A stretch of 64,000 bases of DNA from Campylobacter concisus (GCF_001298465.1 NZ_CP012541.1:1240001-1304000); one strand, 5' to 3'. Shown: positions 27,501 through 36,720, counted from the first letter of the stretch. Numbers and translations: made by a program. Notes: generated by a model from the sequence alone, not told the origin.

Positions 27501-28291
27501 GCGGCCTCCTTTATTAGATTTATAAATTTCACATAATCAGTATAAACACTGCCAGCACAGATCATCTGCGCCTCGCTACCAAGGTAGTTTGCTTTAAATT
27601 TAAGCCCCATGTAATTTTCATCAAACATAGGAGAAAATGTAAGTTCTTCATCCATCTGCAAGCTAAAACTTGGGTCAAAAACCGTCTTAAAGCGTCTATC
27701 CTTAAACATATCAAAGGCTAAAATTTCATTTTCTTGGAAGTAAATTTTAGTCCTTTTAAGCTCTCTTATCTTGTTTTTTAGTTCGCTTAAGCCAACTTGA
27801 GAGCAGATAAGCTCAAGCTTGTCTAAACTAACTCCGATAAGGTTGTTTAAAAATTTATACATCCTAGCATCAAACTTGATGACGATCTCATCGCCACTAA
27901 AATTTAAAACCAGATATCTATCATTTAAATTTAAAATTTCTAGCAACTCCTTGTCGATCGTGCCAAAAATCATACAATAAAGCTCAAATTCATCACAGAG
28001 CATCTTTAAGCTTCCTGGATCATTTATCTCTAAATTTATGTCGTTTTCAGTAAAAATTTCACTCCAATATCTCCTCATCGCAGCGATAGTTGGGATCCTA
28101 CCGCCACTGATGTGAAGCTTTGTGATCTCGCCCTCATCTGAAAGCTTTTTGAAATAAACACGTATCGTCGATGCTGGTATCGCCACGCTCATGCGAGAGC
28201 CAAGCTCGTTTGAGCCAATAGGCATATTGTCCTGCAAATAGGCTTCAATGATAGAATTTAGTATCAAATCGCGTTTATTTGTTTTACTCAC
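27497..28291 (-). CDS. hrcA: Heat-inducible transcription repressor HrcA
   Basis: The HrcA repressor binds CIRCE and controls chaperone operons. It has an N-terminal winged helix with MPIGSNELGSRMSVAIPASTIRVYF and LHISGGRIPT, and a C-terminal HrcA domain. Two GTG starts are possible. I chose the one at 28291 (MSKTNKRDL...) because GAAAGAG lies 8 nt upstream. The GTG at 28300 is within the CIRCE arm and lacks a site of its own. This gives about 264 residues. Confidence 0.9.
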   Translation of the reverse strand: MSKTNKRDLILNSIIEAYLQDNMPIGSNELGSRMSVAIPASTIRVYFKKLSDEGEITKLHISGGRIPTIAAMRRYWSEIFTENDINLEINDPGSLKMLCDEFELYCMIFGTIDKELLEILNLNDRYLVLNFSGDEIVIKFDARMYKFLNNLIGVSLDKLELICSQVGLSELKNKIRELKRTKIYFQENEILAFDMFKDRRFKTVFDPSFSLQMDEELTFSPMFDENYMGLKFKANYLGSEAQMICAGSVYTDYVKFINLIKEAA

Positions 28292-28293
28292 TT

Positions 28294-28320
28294 TTAGCAC
28301 TCTTTCTTTTTAATTGCTAA
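28294..28320 (-). promoter_or_regulatory. CIRCE operator of hrcA-grpE-dnaK
   Basis: On the minus strand, TTAGCAATT-N9-GAGTGCTAA matches the HrcA-binding CIRCE consensus TTAGCACTC-N9-GAGTGCTAA. The right arm is perfect and the left arm has two mismatches. It covers the transcript start expected from the -10 box and the hrcA ribosome binding site. Confidence 0.9.
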
Positions 28321-28324
28321 GCGG

Positions 28325-28330
28325 ATTATA
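28325..28330 (-). promoter_or_regulatory. Sigma-70 -10 box of hrcA-grpE-dnaK
   Basis: AAGTTGTATAATCC on the minus strand gives a perfect TATAAT 5 nt upstream of the CIRCE element, so HrcA binding would block transcription initiation. Confidence 0.65.
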
Positions 28331-28646
28331 CAACTTTAGTTTATCAATGTCAAGTATATAAGTTAAAAAAATTTATTTATATATATTTAGCCTATATAAC
28401 TAAACTTTTCTAATGCCTATAATATAAGCTTTGCGTAAAAAAAATAAAATTTAAAACAAAATAAGAAATTTAACTTCAACATAAAAATCCGAAATTTCTA
28501 ATTTTATTCAAAAATTTAAAAGATTTTTATACTTTTTAACGTATATTATAAATAATTTTTAGTATATTTAATACTTTATTTTGATATTTATATACTATTT
28601 TACATTATTTATATAATATTTTAGGTATATTTAATGATAAATAACG
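28331..28646. other. Very AT-rich intergenic region
   Basis: This spacer between hrcA and the small regulator gene is extremely AT-rich and has no convincing ORF. TATATTTAAT occurs twice (28563-28572 and 28626-28635), and several GTATATA-like tracts are present. I see no DnaA-box cluster or tRNA. Confidence 0.5.
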
Positions 28647-28652
28647 TATAAT
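28647..28652 (+). promoter_or_regulatory. -10 box implying a leaderless transcript
   Basis: A perfect TATAAT ends 6 nt before the ATG at 28659, so transcription should begin at or next to the A of the start codon. No ribosome binding site is present between them. Confidence 0.6.
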
Positions 28653-28658
28653 TCTTCA

Positions 28659-28904
28659 ATGATTGAAACAAGTGATATATTTAATTTGCTTCACAATGCA
28701 GTTGAGGCAAAAAATATCGGAAAAAAAATTTCACAAGCAAAAATGGCAGAGGATCTTGGCGTGCCGATGAGGACATATCAGGACTGGAGGCTTGGTAACT
28801 CAAAGCCGCAAGCTGCTGCTGCTGTTTGCAAACTGCTATGTGAGCTTGACGATGATGAAATATTATTTGTTGTCAATAAGATGAGAAAATTGCTAGGAAA
28901 ATAG
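28659..28904 (+). CDS. Small XRE-like helix-turn-helix protein
   Basis: The 81-residue protein has a helix-turn-helix at about 23-55: KKISQAKMAEDLGVPMRTYQDWRLGNSKP. 'Tyr-Gln-Asp-Trp' in the recognition helix is typical of XRE-like adaptors. It ends with an acidic segment and MRKLLGK. It appears to be made from a leaderless mRNA. The next gene starts immediately after its stop codon, so the two form a pair. Function is not recognised; a DNA-binding regulator is inferred. Confidence 0.72.
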   Translation: MIETSDIFNLLHNAVEAKNIGKKISQAKMAEDLGVPMRTYQDWRLGNSKPQAAAAVCKLLCELDDDEILFVVNKMRKLLGK

Positions 28905-29084
28905 ATGGAAAATTTAACACAAAAAGAGAGAATCGACCTTGAAAGCGTTTTTGCAGCCATTTGCACTAAAAAAGAGTCAAAAATTTTAGTTACCTACAAG
29001 GATCTATGCTCGGCTGCAGCTTCAAAATTTCATGTAGTTAAAAACAAGATAAAAAAAATAAAATTTACGAAGATAGAAAAGTAG
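28905..29084 (+). CDS. Small basic protein partner of the XRE-like gene (59 aa)
   Basis: The frame opens directly after the preceding TAG and encodes MENLTQKERIDLESVFAAIC, a central YKDLCSAAASKFHVV and a very basic end (KNKIKKIKFTKIEK). It is 59 residues, short enough to be missed by many gene finders. The zero-spacing junction supports translational coupling with the regulator. No family is recognised. Confidence 0.6.
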   Translation: MENLTQKERIDLESVFAAICTKKESKILVTYKDLCSAAASKFHVVKNKIKKIKFTKIEK

Positions 29085-29181
29085 CCTAAATTTGAAGCTC
29101 TACACTTCGCTTCAAACCAAAAAAAATTATTTTTATATTAAGGTATTTAAGAATAAAGTTATAAAATACGCAAGAAGAATC

Positions 29182-29209
29182 CTCTTTAATTTATATGTTT
29201 ATTAAAGAG
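29182..29209 (-). terminator. Hairpin after kdsB
   Basis: CTCTTTAAT and ATTAAAGAG form a 9-bp AU-rich stem with a 10-nt loop, 12 nt past the kdsB stop. It may terminate the minus-strand operon, but the T run is poor. Confidence 0.4.
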
Positions 29210-29221
29210 AATTCACTTACA

Positions 29222-29935
29222 TTATTTCTTGCCAAATTTAGCTAGCGCTCTTTGGTAGTCCTCTTCGCTGTCGATACCGATACTTTGACTTTCAACCTCT
29301 AGCATCGCTATCTTTTTGCCATTTTCTAGGGCACGCAGCTGCTCGAGCTTCTCGGTATTTTCAAGGCTTGAAGGTAAGAGGCCGCAAAACTCTTTTAGGC
29401 TTTTTACGCTGTATCCGTAGATGCCAAGGTGCGCCTTGTAGCTTTTGCACTCGCTTCTGTTAAATGGTATCCTCGATCTTGAAAAATAAAGTGCATAGCC
29501 CTCAAAATCAGTCACCACTTTGACTAAATTTTTATCATCCGCAAACTCATCGTCCATCTTTTTGTAGCAAGAAAACATAAATGCTTTCCCCTTATTTTGC
29601 TCGCAAAATGCCCTAAATTTAGCGATATTTTCAGGCTCGATAAATGGCTCATCAGCCTGAACATTTATGATGATCTCACTCTCGCTTAGCCCCAAAATTT
29701 GCGCCGCTTCGTTTATCCTGTCAGTGCCACTTTGATGATCTTTGTTAGTTAGCACCGCTTTTATGCCGTGAGCCTTGGCGATATCAAGCACGCTTGGCTC
29801 ATCAACAGCAACCGCCACATCATCCACGCCGCTTATTCTAAGAGCCGTCGCCACAAACATCGGCACGCCGTTTATCTCTTTTAAAATTTTATTACTAAAC
29901 CTTGTTGAGGCAAGGCGGGCTGGGATGATTATCAT
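29222..29935 (-). CDS. kdsB: 3-deoxy-manno-octulosonate cytidylyltransferase
   Basis: The 237-residue enzyme activates KDO as CMP-KDO for lipid A core synthesis. It has the N-terminal MIIIPARLASTRFSNKIL nucleotide motif, the QADEPFIEPENI metal site near 92-103 and SRSRIPFNR. The start is placed at the ATG that overlaps the thrC stop (ATGA), giving a normal N-terminus. The longer frame adds eight residues lying inside thrC. Confidence 0.93.
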   Translation of the reverse strand: MIIIPARLASTRFSNKILKEINGVPMFVATALRISGVDDVAVAVDEPSVLDIAKAHGIKAVLTNKDHQSGTDRINEAAQILGLSESEIIINVQADEPFIEPENIAKFRAFCEQNKGKAFMFSCYKKMDDEFADDKNLVKVVTDFEGYALYFSRSRIPFNRSECKSYKAHLGIYGYSVKSLKEFCGLLPSSLENTEKLEQLRALENGKKIAMLEVESQSIGIDSEEDYQRALAKFGKK

Positions 29936-31395
29936 CGCTCGATCCATTCTAGGACGCACTTTTCGATCTCGTCCTCTTTTATGATGTTTTTGTGTAAAAT
30001 TTTCGCACTAAATAGCGAGTTTATCGAGTTTGGCACGCTGTCATTTAAAATTTTAGCGGTCTTTGCCAGCGCATCTTTTTCATCTTTTGTATTTGTGATC
30101 TGGCACGCTTTTATCATACTTGGCGTAAATTTCACCCAGTGAGCAGTCGATGTGATGACGCTTAATCGGCTAGCATCCACCATTTTAAAGCAAGTAGCCG
30201 TATGCGGATCGATCGCGTAGCCGTCTTTTGCGAGCTTTGCGATATATGCCTCGCACTCCTTGTCATCGCACCAGCTAGCCTCAAAATCCTCTTTTAGCGC
30301 TTCAAGCTCTTGCTTGCTAAGTTTATAAAATTTATTTTTAGCTAGGCTTTGCATGAGCTCGTTGCTTCTAATGCTACCAAATTTATCAAATAGCAAGCGC
30401 TCAACGTTTGAGCTGATCAAAATGTCCATGGCTGGGCTTATCGTCTTAACAAGCTTTTTATCTCTTAGGTCGTAAACGCCGGTAGTGAAAAACTGCGTCA
30501 AGATGTTGTTTGCGTTTGAAGCGATCTTGATCTTGCCGATCTTTGCGCCCATTTTTTTAGCGTAATACGCCCCAAGTGCGTTGCCAAAATTTCCACTTGG
30601 CACGATGATATCAAAGCTCTCGTTTGCCTTAAGCGCCTTTTGTTTTAGTAAATTTGCGTAGGCGTAGGCGTGGTAGATGATCTGAAAGAGAATTCTGCCA
30701 AAATTTACCGAGTTTGCCGCGCTTAGCTTAAGGCGCTTTTTCTTAAGCTCAGCCTTAAATTTATCATTTGCAAGTAGCGTTTTTAGTGCCCTTTGAGCGT
30801 CGTCAAAGTCGCCTTTTATGCCAAAAACCTTTAAATTTTCACCCTGCATGGTCTGCATCTGGAGCCTTTGCACCTCGCTCGTGCCGCCGTCTGGATATAA
30901 GCAGACAACTTTGATATTTTCATCGTTTGCAAAGGTTTGAAGTGTCGCAGGGCCCGTGTCGCCGCTAGTTGCGCACATGATAAGGTATTTTTCGCCTCTT
31001 TCCTTTGCCAACTGGCTAAGCAGCGAACCAAAAGGCTGAAGCGCCATATCCTTAAATGCCCTAGTTGGGCCGTGATAGAGCTCATTTACATATAGATTTT
31101 TATCTATTTTTTTAAAAATTACTGGGTGCTTTGGATCATCAAAGCTTGTGTATCTTTTGACCGCTTTTTTGAAAAAGGCCTCTGGCACGTCAAATTTAAA
31201 TAGCGAGATGATGTGAAGTGCGAGCTTCTCGTAGCTTAATTGTGAGAGCTCTTGCCACTTTGATTTTGTTATTTTTGGAAGCTTATTTGGTGCGTAAAGT
31301 CCGCCGTGAGCGGAGCTTGGGCTAAGCATGGCTGTGCTTAAATTTACATTTTTTGTCTTTTCATCTTTTACGCTTCTTGTCGGTGTTAGTCTCAT
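29932..31395 (-). CDS. thrC: Threonine synthase
   Basis: The 487-residue PLP enzyme converts phosphohomoserine to threonine. The N-terminal STRS-like start MRLTPTRSVKDEK, HGPTRAFKDMALQPFG with the PLP lysine near 105-120, and CATSGDTGPATLQTF are diagnostic. The ATG overlaps the cutA stop (ATGA) and has AAAGGC upstream. A longer frame begins inside cutA and is less likely. The order lpxK-cutA-thrC-kdsB forms one operon. Confidence 0.95.
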   Translation of the reverse strand: MRLTPTRSVKDEKTKNVNLSTAMLSPSSAHGGLYAPNKLPKITKSKWQELSQLSYEKLALHIISLFKFDVPEAFFKKAVKRYTSFDDPKHPVIFKKIDKNLYVNELYHGPTRAFKDMALQPFGSLLSQLAKERGEKYLIMCATSGDTGPATLQTFANDENIKVVCLYPDGGTSEVQRLQMQTMQGENLKVFGIKGDFDDAQRALKTLLANDKFKAELKKKRLKLSAANSVNFGRILFQIIYHAYAYANLLKQKALKANESFDIIVPSGNFGNALGAYYAKKMGAKIGKIKIASNANNILTQFFTTGVYDLRDKKLVKTISPAMDILISSNVERLLFDKFGSIRSNELMQSLAKNKFYKLSKQELEALKEDFEASWCDDKECEAYIAKLAKDGYAIDPHTATCFKMVDASRLSVITSTAHWVKFTPSMIKACQITNTKDEKDALAKTAKILNDSVPNSINSLFSAKILHKNIIKEDEIEKCVLEWIER

Positions 31396-31706
31396 TTTTT
31401 GCCTTTTTTGGTTGATTTTTGTATCCAATTTTCATATTTTTTAAAGATCTCTTTTGGCTTAAGTGCCAAAATTTCTGGGGTTTCGTAGCTGTGGTGCTTT
31501 CTTATAAAATTAGCCACCTTTTTAAATTTCACGTCCGTTTTTATGAGTAAAATTTGCTCTTTTTCATCGCAAAGCTTCTCTTGCCAAAGATAAAGACTTT
31601 TTACGCTAAAACTACTCACACAAGCCGCAAGTCCATTTTTCACTAGCTTTTTGCTTAGTTTTTTTGCCTCTTTTTTCTTTGCGACTGAGGTGATTAAAAT
31701 TCTCAT
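31392..31706 (-). CDS. cutA: CutA-family divalent-cation tolerance protein
   Basis: The roughly 104-residue CutA-like trimeric protein begins MRILITSVAKKKEAKKLSKK. It has the NGLAACVSSF segment, LYLWQEKL and a C-terminal HHSYETPEILALKP (compare HPYEVPE). CutA proteins are linked to copper tolerance, but the mechanism is unclear. The ATG at 31706 matches family starts. A TTG three codons earlier has closer spacing to AAAGGA and is possible. Confidence 0.88.
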   Translation of the reverse strand: MRILITSVAKKKEAKKLSKKLVKNGLAACVSSFSVKSLYLWQEKLCDEKEQILLIKTDVKFKKVANFIRKHHSYETPEILALKPKEIFKKYENWIQKSTKKGKK

Positions 31707-31755
31707 TTTGATCAAAATTTCCTTTTAAGAAGTGGCTCATTATAACAAAATGGGC

Positions 31756-32676
31756 TTAAATTTGCTGCGCCAAAACCTTTTTAAACTCCTCGCTTAGCGT
31801 AACTTCAAGCGTGATAAGCGAAATTGGCAAACCAAAGTCCTTTGCCTTTACATAGTCCTTTTGCGTCATCAAAAGCGAGGTGGCAGCGTAACTTTGCAAA
31901 ATTTCACTTAGCTCTTCTTTTGAAAAGTCGTAGTGATCAGGGAAAAATACCTGTCCCACGCACTCGCTAAAAAATGCTTCAAGGCGGGCTGGGTTTGCTA
32001 TAGCGGTAACTAGCACCATTTTTTCACTTTTATTTAAAATTTCACTCTTTCTAAAGTGAGTTTGCCCTTCAATCGCCACAAAATCAGCAAATTTATAAAA
32101 GCTAAATGGATATCTATAAGCCCCACTTGGTAGGCAAAATTTTAGCCTTGGCTCAGGATTTGGACGCACTAATATGTCAAATTTAGCTATGTCAAATTTA
32201 GAAAACCCATCATCTAGCAAAATATACTTTGCGCCATGGGTTTTGGCGTACTTTATGGCTACTTTCCTATTTTCGCTTACTATTACATTTGCGTTTTTAA
32301 GGCTTGTAGCATATATCATCGCTTCATCGCCACTTGCTGCTACGTCAAGTAAAATTCCGCCATTTCGAGCGACAACTTGCATGCCTTTGCTTTTTCTTTT
32401 ATAGCCTCTAAGAATGATAAAAGCGCCCTCGTAATTTTTAGCAATTGCCACGCAAAGTGGAGTCTTCCCGCTTCCTCCAAGGGTCAAATTTCCAACGCTT
32501 ATTACCTTTATGCCAAAGTCTATTTTTCTAGCAGTAAATTTCTTAAAAATAACAATAAGAAAATAGATAAAACTTAATGGCAAAAGTAAAAATGCTAGTA
32601 AAATTTGAAATAAATTTGGGCGAAAGAAGTAATCGTTCGCCCAAGCATGCAAGAAAATATTTAATTTCTTAAACAC
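31756..32676 (-). CDS. lpxK: Tetraacyldisaccharide 4'-kinase
   Basis: The 306-residue membrane-associated kinase phosphorylates the lipid A precursor. It has an N-terminal membrane anchor, the P-loop [18 protein letters not shown] near 59-76, the GYKRKSKG segment (compare RGYG), and [10 protein letters not shown] near 150 (compare LDDGFQ). The GTG start overlaps the DegT gene by 8 nt. Length is slightly short of enterobacterial LpxK, as usual in Campylobacter. Confidence 0.93.
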   Translation of the reverse strand: MFKKLNIFLHAWANDYFFRPNLFQILLAFLLLPLSFIYFLIVIFKKFTARKIDFGIKVISVGNLTLGGSGKTPLCVAIAKNYEGAFIILRGYKRKSKGMQVVARNGGILLDVAASGDEAMIYATSLKNANVIVSENRKVAIKYAKTHGAKYILLDDGFSKFDIAKFDILVRPNPEPRLKFCLPSGAYRYPFSFYKFADFVAIEGQTHFRKSEILNKSEKMVLVTAIANPARLEAFFSECVGQVFFPDHYDFSKEELSEILQSYAATSLLMTQKDYVKAKDFGLPISLITLEVTLSEEFKKVLAQQI

Positions 32677-33799
32677 GAGTTTTAGAAATTTCTTTTACTT
32701 TATTGCAGATGTATTGCACCTCTTCGTCACTCAAACTATGATAAATAGGCAGTGACAACACTTGCTGATAATTTTTTAAAGCATTTGGAAAATCATTTAC
32801 TTTAAGCGAGTATTTGTTTTTGTAATAGCTTAGTAAATGTATCGGTATGTAGTGCAATGATGTGTGAATGCCGTGTTCCAAAAGCTCTCTAGCAAAGCCG
32901 TCACGATTTTTATTTATCTTAATAATATACTGAGTGTAAATGTGCTCACGTTTTTTAACAGGGATTGTTATATTGTGGCACTCGCCAAGCTCTTTATCAT
33001 AAATTTTTGCGATCTCTTGTCTTCTTCGTATGAGCTTATCTGTTCTTTCTAGCTGCGCAATAGAAAATGCTGCATTTATCGAGTTTATATCATACTTTAA
33101 GCCAATATCTACGACATCATAAATATAACTCAAGCTACCGAATTTATCAATGCCATTTACAAGGGCATAGTTGCGAAGTAGTTTTGCTCTTTTATAAATT
33201 TCCTCATCATTTGTCGTAAAAAATCCAACCGTTGATATAGGGTTTTGCACACGAGAGTGTGTTTGAAAGCACGATAAAAAGGAGTCTGAGCCAACTTTTT
33301 TGCCATTGTATGTTAGTCCCATACCACGGTTTGCATCATCTAAAATTTTTACACTATATTTCTCACAAATCGCTGTTATTTCGTCCATCCTGGCACTTTG
33401 ACCTGCGATATGAGAGATAAAAGCACATTTTAATTTTTTATGATTTTGCTCTTTTAGTACTTTCTCAAGGGCATCTGGGCAGATGTTAAAATCTTCTTCA
33501 TCAACATCCACAAAAATAGGTTCAGCATCAAAATGTCTAACAGCTTGTGCAATGCTAGGAAAGGCATTTATGGAGCAAATGACCTTATCTCCGCGTTTAG
33601 TGTCAAGCGCGCTTAGCGCCAAGTGATGTGCGGCTGCGATATTATTTGTGGTAACTACAAATTTTGCACCAAAATACTCTTTTAACTTTTCTTCAAATCT
33701 AGCAACGATATTAGTAGTATTTTCAGAGTGCAAAGCCTCTTCAATAAGCTCACTTTCACGCTCAGTGATAGTTGGTCTATAAAACGGAATCTCTCTCAT
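32669..33799 (-). CDS. DegT/DnrJ/EryC1-family protein lacking the usual PLP lysine
   Basis: The 376-residue fold-I PLP family protein is of the sugar-aminotransferase type. It has [18 protein letters not shown] at the start, [16 protein letters not shown] near 50-65 (compare TSGTxAL), the metal-free DDANRGMGL at 154-162 and a normal C-terminal domain. Where sugar aminotransferases have F-x(3-4)-K-x4-GEGG, it reads [18 protein letters not shown] (177-194) with no lysine. Either His181 acts instead, as in the histidine-containing dehydratase ColD, or the protein is non-enzymatic. It sits between nadE and lpxK, a location where C. jejuni has no such gene as I recall. The substrate is unknown. 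Confidence 0.8.
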   Translation of the reverse strand: MREIPFYRPTITERESELIEEALHSENTTNIVARFEEKLKEYFGAKFVVTTNNIAAAHHLALSALDTKRGDKVICSINAFPSIAQAVRHFDAEPIFVDVDEEDFNICPDALEKVLKEQNHKKLKCAFISHIAGQSARMDEITAICEKYSVKILDDANRGMGLTYNGKKVGSDSFLSCFQTHSRVQNPISTVGFFTTNDEEIYKRAKLLRNYALVNGIDKFGSLSYIYDVVDIGLKYDINSINAAFSIAQLERTDKLIRRRQEIAKIYDKELGECHNITIPVKKREHIYTQYIIKINKNRDGFARELLEHGIHTSLHYIPIHLLSYYKNKYSLKVNDFPNALKNYQQVLSLPIYHSLSDEEVQYICNKVKEISKTRV

Positions 33800-33809
33800 C
33801 TTTAATCCT

Positions 33810-34547
33810 TTAAATTTTCACTATCAACGGCATTTGTCGTTTAAACCTGTTTGAAACAACTCTATTTTCTATATCCGATACTGCTTTTAATCCGAACTTT
33901 TTGATGACTTGCTCCTTGTTATTTTCTAAATTTTCTAAAATCTCATCAATAACAGCATAACTGTAACCTATGTCGCCTTCGTCACTTTGTCCATCCCACA
34001 AATCAGCCGAAGGTGCTTTGTTGATAAAATTTTTATCAACCCCAAGATGTTTTGCAAATTCAAAAATTTCACTTTTGTAAAGCTCTCCGATAGGATTTAT
34101 CGCACATGCTAAATCCCCAAATATCGTACCGTATCCGAGCATAAGCTCACTTTTGTTGCTTGTTCCGATAACTAGAGCGTTTATACTAGATGAATAATCA
34201 TAAAGCAAGCTCATTCTAACTCTAGCTGCTAAATTCCCTTTTCTTAAATTGCTTAAATTTACATCTATCGTTTCATAAAAGGCATTTAAAATGCCATCTA
34301 TGGATAAAACCTTATATTTTATGTTTAGTTTTTCGCATAAATTTAAGGCATCGTCCATGTTTTGTCTGTTTGATGATGCTGTTGGCATGATGAGTGCATG
34401 AGTTTCATTTGGTTTTGCTCTTGCACACAAAGTCGCTACCACAGCAGAATCAATACCTCCACTAACACCCAACAACAAATTTTTATCTTTAGTTTTATCT
34501 CTTAAGCTAAAAACTAAAGTTTCTTCGATTTTTTGATACTCCTTCAT
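33810..34547 (-). CDS. nadE: NH3-dependent NAD+ synthetase
   Basis: The 245-residue enzyme amidates nicotinic acid adenine dinucleotide. It has the PP-loop LLLGVSGGIDSAVVATL near 24-40, IGTSNKSELMLGYGTIFGD, and PSADLWDGQSDEGDIGYSY. The start at MKEYQKIEE follows AAAGGA. The longer frame begins with a TTG 11 codons earlier and is not needed. Length matches C. jejuni NadE. Confidence 0.95.
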   Translation of the reverse strand: MKEYQKIEETLVFSLRDKTKDKNLLLGVSGGIDSAVVATLCARAKPNETHALIMPTASSNRQNMDDALNLCEKLNIKYKVLSIDGILNAFYETIDVNLSNLRKGNLAARVRMSLLYDYSSSINALVIGTSNKSELMLGYGTIFGDLACAINPIGELYKSEIFEFAKHLGVDKNFINKAPSADLWDGQSDEGDIGYSYAVIDEILENLENNKEQVIKKFGLKAVSDIENRVVSNRFKRQMPLIVKI

Positions 34548-34667
34548 TCTTCCTTTGCCTAGATTTGCTTCCTTTTGCAAAAATTATACTAAGTGAATTT
34601 AAAATTTTTCTTTAAGTTTAAGTAAAAAGATGTAAAATTTTAAGAAATAATAAATTTAAGGTAAAAA

Positions 34668-35270
34668 ATGAGAGTAATACACAAAAGTTTTGGAGATTTT
34701 GGCACTAATTGTTACATAGTTACAAAAAATGATTCATCTTTAGTGATAGATCCGGGAGACGGGGCAAAAGAATGGGTTTTGCAAAATGCTAAAAATTTAA
34801 AAGCTATCCTTTGTACTCATGGGCATTTTGATCATATTTTTGATGCTGGTAAATTAAAAGATGAGCTAGAAATTCCAGTTTATATTAATAAATTTGATGC
34901 TTTCATGTGTGAGAGTGATATTTTTGGTTATATGAAAAGTACTTTTACTCCAGATGTTTTGGTTGAAGATGATGAAAATTTTAACATTGATGATTTTTTC
35001 ATCAAATTTCATCATTTTCCAGGACATACACCAGGCTGCTCGATGATAGAGATAGATGACACGATGTTTAGTGGAGATTTTTTATTTAAAGGAAGCATAG
35101 GACGCTGGGATTTTCCTTTTTCAGATAAAAATGAAATGTTAAAAAGTCTAGGAAAATGTAAAAATTTAAAAGGTAACTTCACGCTTTATCCAGGGCACGG
35201 AGAAAGTAGTACACTAAAGGTCGAGCAAAATAATATTGATTATTGGATAGATATAGTAAAAAATAGCTAA
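34668..35270 (+). CDS. Metallo-beta-lactamase-fold hydrolase (glyoxalase II-like)
   Basis: The 200-residue MBL-fold protein has the metal-binding HGHFDH near 51-56, HHFPGHTPGCSM near 116-127, MFSGDFLFKGSIGR near 133-146 and PGHGESS near 174-180. Such short glyoxalase II-like hydrolases act on thioesters; the substrate is unknown. It is divergent from nadE, the same neighbourhood as C. jejuni Cj0809c-nadE. Confidence 0.85.
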   Translation: MRVIHKSFGDFGTNCYIVTKNDSSLVIDPGDGAKEWVLQNAKNLKAILCTHGHFDHIFDAGKLKDELEIPVYINKFDAFMCESDIFGYMKSTFTPDVLVEDDENFNIDDFFIKFHHFPGHTPGCSMIEIDDTMFSGDFLFKGSIGRWDFPFSDKNEMLKSLGKCKNLKGNFTLYPGHGESSTLKVEQNNIDYWIDIVKNS

Positions 35271-35411
35271 AAATTTCGGTGGTATTAATTTCAAATTTCA
35301 AGCTTCTAGAATACACTTAATCACTATTAAAAATTTATATTTTTTATAAAACTAAGAGTCAATCAAAAAAGATAGATAAATTTTGTATGGGGTCTATTTA
35401 AATTTTAAAAA

Positions 35412-35435
35412 ATCCGAGCGAAAGCTCGCTCGGAT
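35412..35435 (-). terminator. porA terminator
   Basis: ATCCGAGCGA and TCGCTCGGAT form a perfect 10-bp stem with a 4-nt loop, followed on the minus strand by six T. It is one of the best factor-independent terminators in the window, just past the porin stop codon. Confidence 0.9.
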
Positions 35436-35442
35436 AAAGGTT

Positions 35443-36720
35443 TTAGAAGCTATATTTTGCTTCAAATCTTATACGATTTTGTTTAAAGCTTTCGCTATCT
35501 TTTTTATCTTTAGCAGCTGCATACCAAGTTAGGAAATTAAGTTTTTTGCTATATTTGTAGCTAGCTTGTGTATACCACTCATTTCTTTTTGCTCTCTCTT
35601 TATCAAGAGCATAGCTTGTGCCTTTACCTTGAGTATAACCAGCACCAAAACCAAATTTATCTATATCATATCCAGCATTAACAAACCAGTAATCGTTGTC
35701 ACCTTTGATATTATTGTAGTATTGTGATCCACCAGACATTACACCATTTAATATTTTAGTTGGGTTGATTAGCTGACCATTTGCATCAATTGATGTAAAT
35801 GCGATTTTACCACTATTTCTAGCATCATTATCTTTATTTTTAGCGTCAAATTCTAAGTAGCCAGCATTAAATTTGGCACCAAATAGTTTTGTTCCAGCTT
35901 GAACAGCCCAAAAATCAGCATCAGCTACTTTTTTGTGATCTGAATCGCTATAAACATATTGACCTTTTAGGTTTAGGTTTATATCGTCGGTTACATTAAA
36001 ACTAAATGCTGCCTCAGCACCATAAAGTGTAGCAATTTCTTGTAGGTTAGCAATTGCAGCCTTAAATGATACTGGGTCGTAGCTACCAACTGCACCTAAA
36101 TAATAAAGATTAGCAGGAGCGTCATGGAATTTTGTACCATCCGTTACTTCTTTTAGGAAAGGTCCATCTACTTCGTTACTATTGTTTTCTATGGCATCAT
36201 AAGCAGCAGCTGTTAAAGTAAGACCAGACACATCTGTACTTACCGCTTTTAGACCAGTAGCTGCTATATCACCATCATCATAGAAAGTTTTGATAAGTTG
36301 TTTACCAGCTGTAATAGTAGTGTTAGATACTTTGTATCCTAGATACATCTCATATACACCAAAAGAATTTGTTGTATTTGTTTTATCTGTACCATCAATT
36401 ATTCCTCCATTGGCGTCTCTTTTTTCATTGTTGTCACCAGAACCATCTGTAGCAGCATATCTTAGTGTTAAAACGCCAAAGAAGTTATCATCAATTGCAG
36501 CTTTAAATGATGTTTGCATTCTAAATGCATGACTAGCTGTATCGTTTGTAGCAGCTTTTGTATCAGCTTTTCTATCACGGTTATCATTTGTATAACGATA
36601 TCTTGCGAATCCTGAAAGATCTACATTTTTTATAGCTTCTTCAAGTGGAGTTGCACTTGCAACGCTTGAAAATGCACCTAAAGCAACCAAAGCAGCTAAG
36701 CTAACTTTTGTAAGTTTCAT
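35443..36720 (-). CDS. porA: Major outer membrane porin (MOMP/PorA)
   Basis: The 425-residue outer-membrane beta-barrel has a signal peptide ending ASA (residues 1-23) and a mature start TPLEEAIKNVDLSGFARYRY, typical of Campylobacter MOMP. It has alternating amphipathic strands and ends with the aromatic C-terminal strand FEAKYSF needed for barrel assembly. It is expected to be the main diffusion porin. It is monocistronic, with a strong ribosome binding site (AAAGGAG) and a strong terminator. Confidence 0.93.
   Translation of the reverse strand: MKLTKVSLAALVALGAFSSVASATPLEEAIKNVDLSGFARYRYTNDNRDRKADTKAATNDTASHAFRMQTSFKAAIDDNFFGVLTLRYAATDGSGDNNEKRDANGGIIDGTDKTNTTNSFGVYEMYLGYKVSNTTITAGKQLIKTFYDDGDIAATGLKAVSTDVSGLTLTAAAYDAIENNSNEVDGPFLKEVTDGTKFHDAPANLYYLGAVGSYDPVSFKAAIANLQEIATLYGAEAAFSFNVTDDINLNLKGQYVYSDSDHKKVADADFWAVQAGTKLFGAKFNAGYLEFDAKNKDNDARNSGKIAFTSIDANGQLINPTKILNGVMSGGSQYYNNIKGDNDYWFVNAGYDIDKFGFGAGYTQGKGTSYALDKERAKRNEWYTQASYKYSKKLNFLTWYAAAKDKKDSESFKQNRIRFEAKYSF

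Noticed and set aside
29932-31395. Threonine attenuator or riboswitch upstream of thrC.
   Set aside because: thrC starts within an overlapping operon with no leader space.
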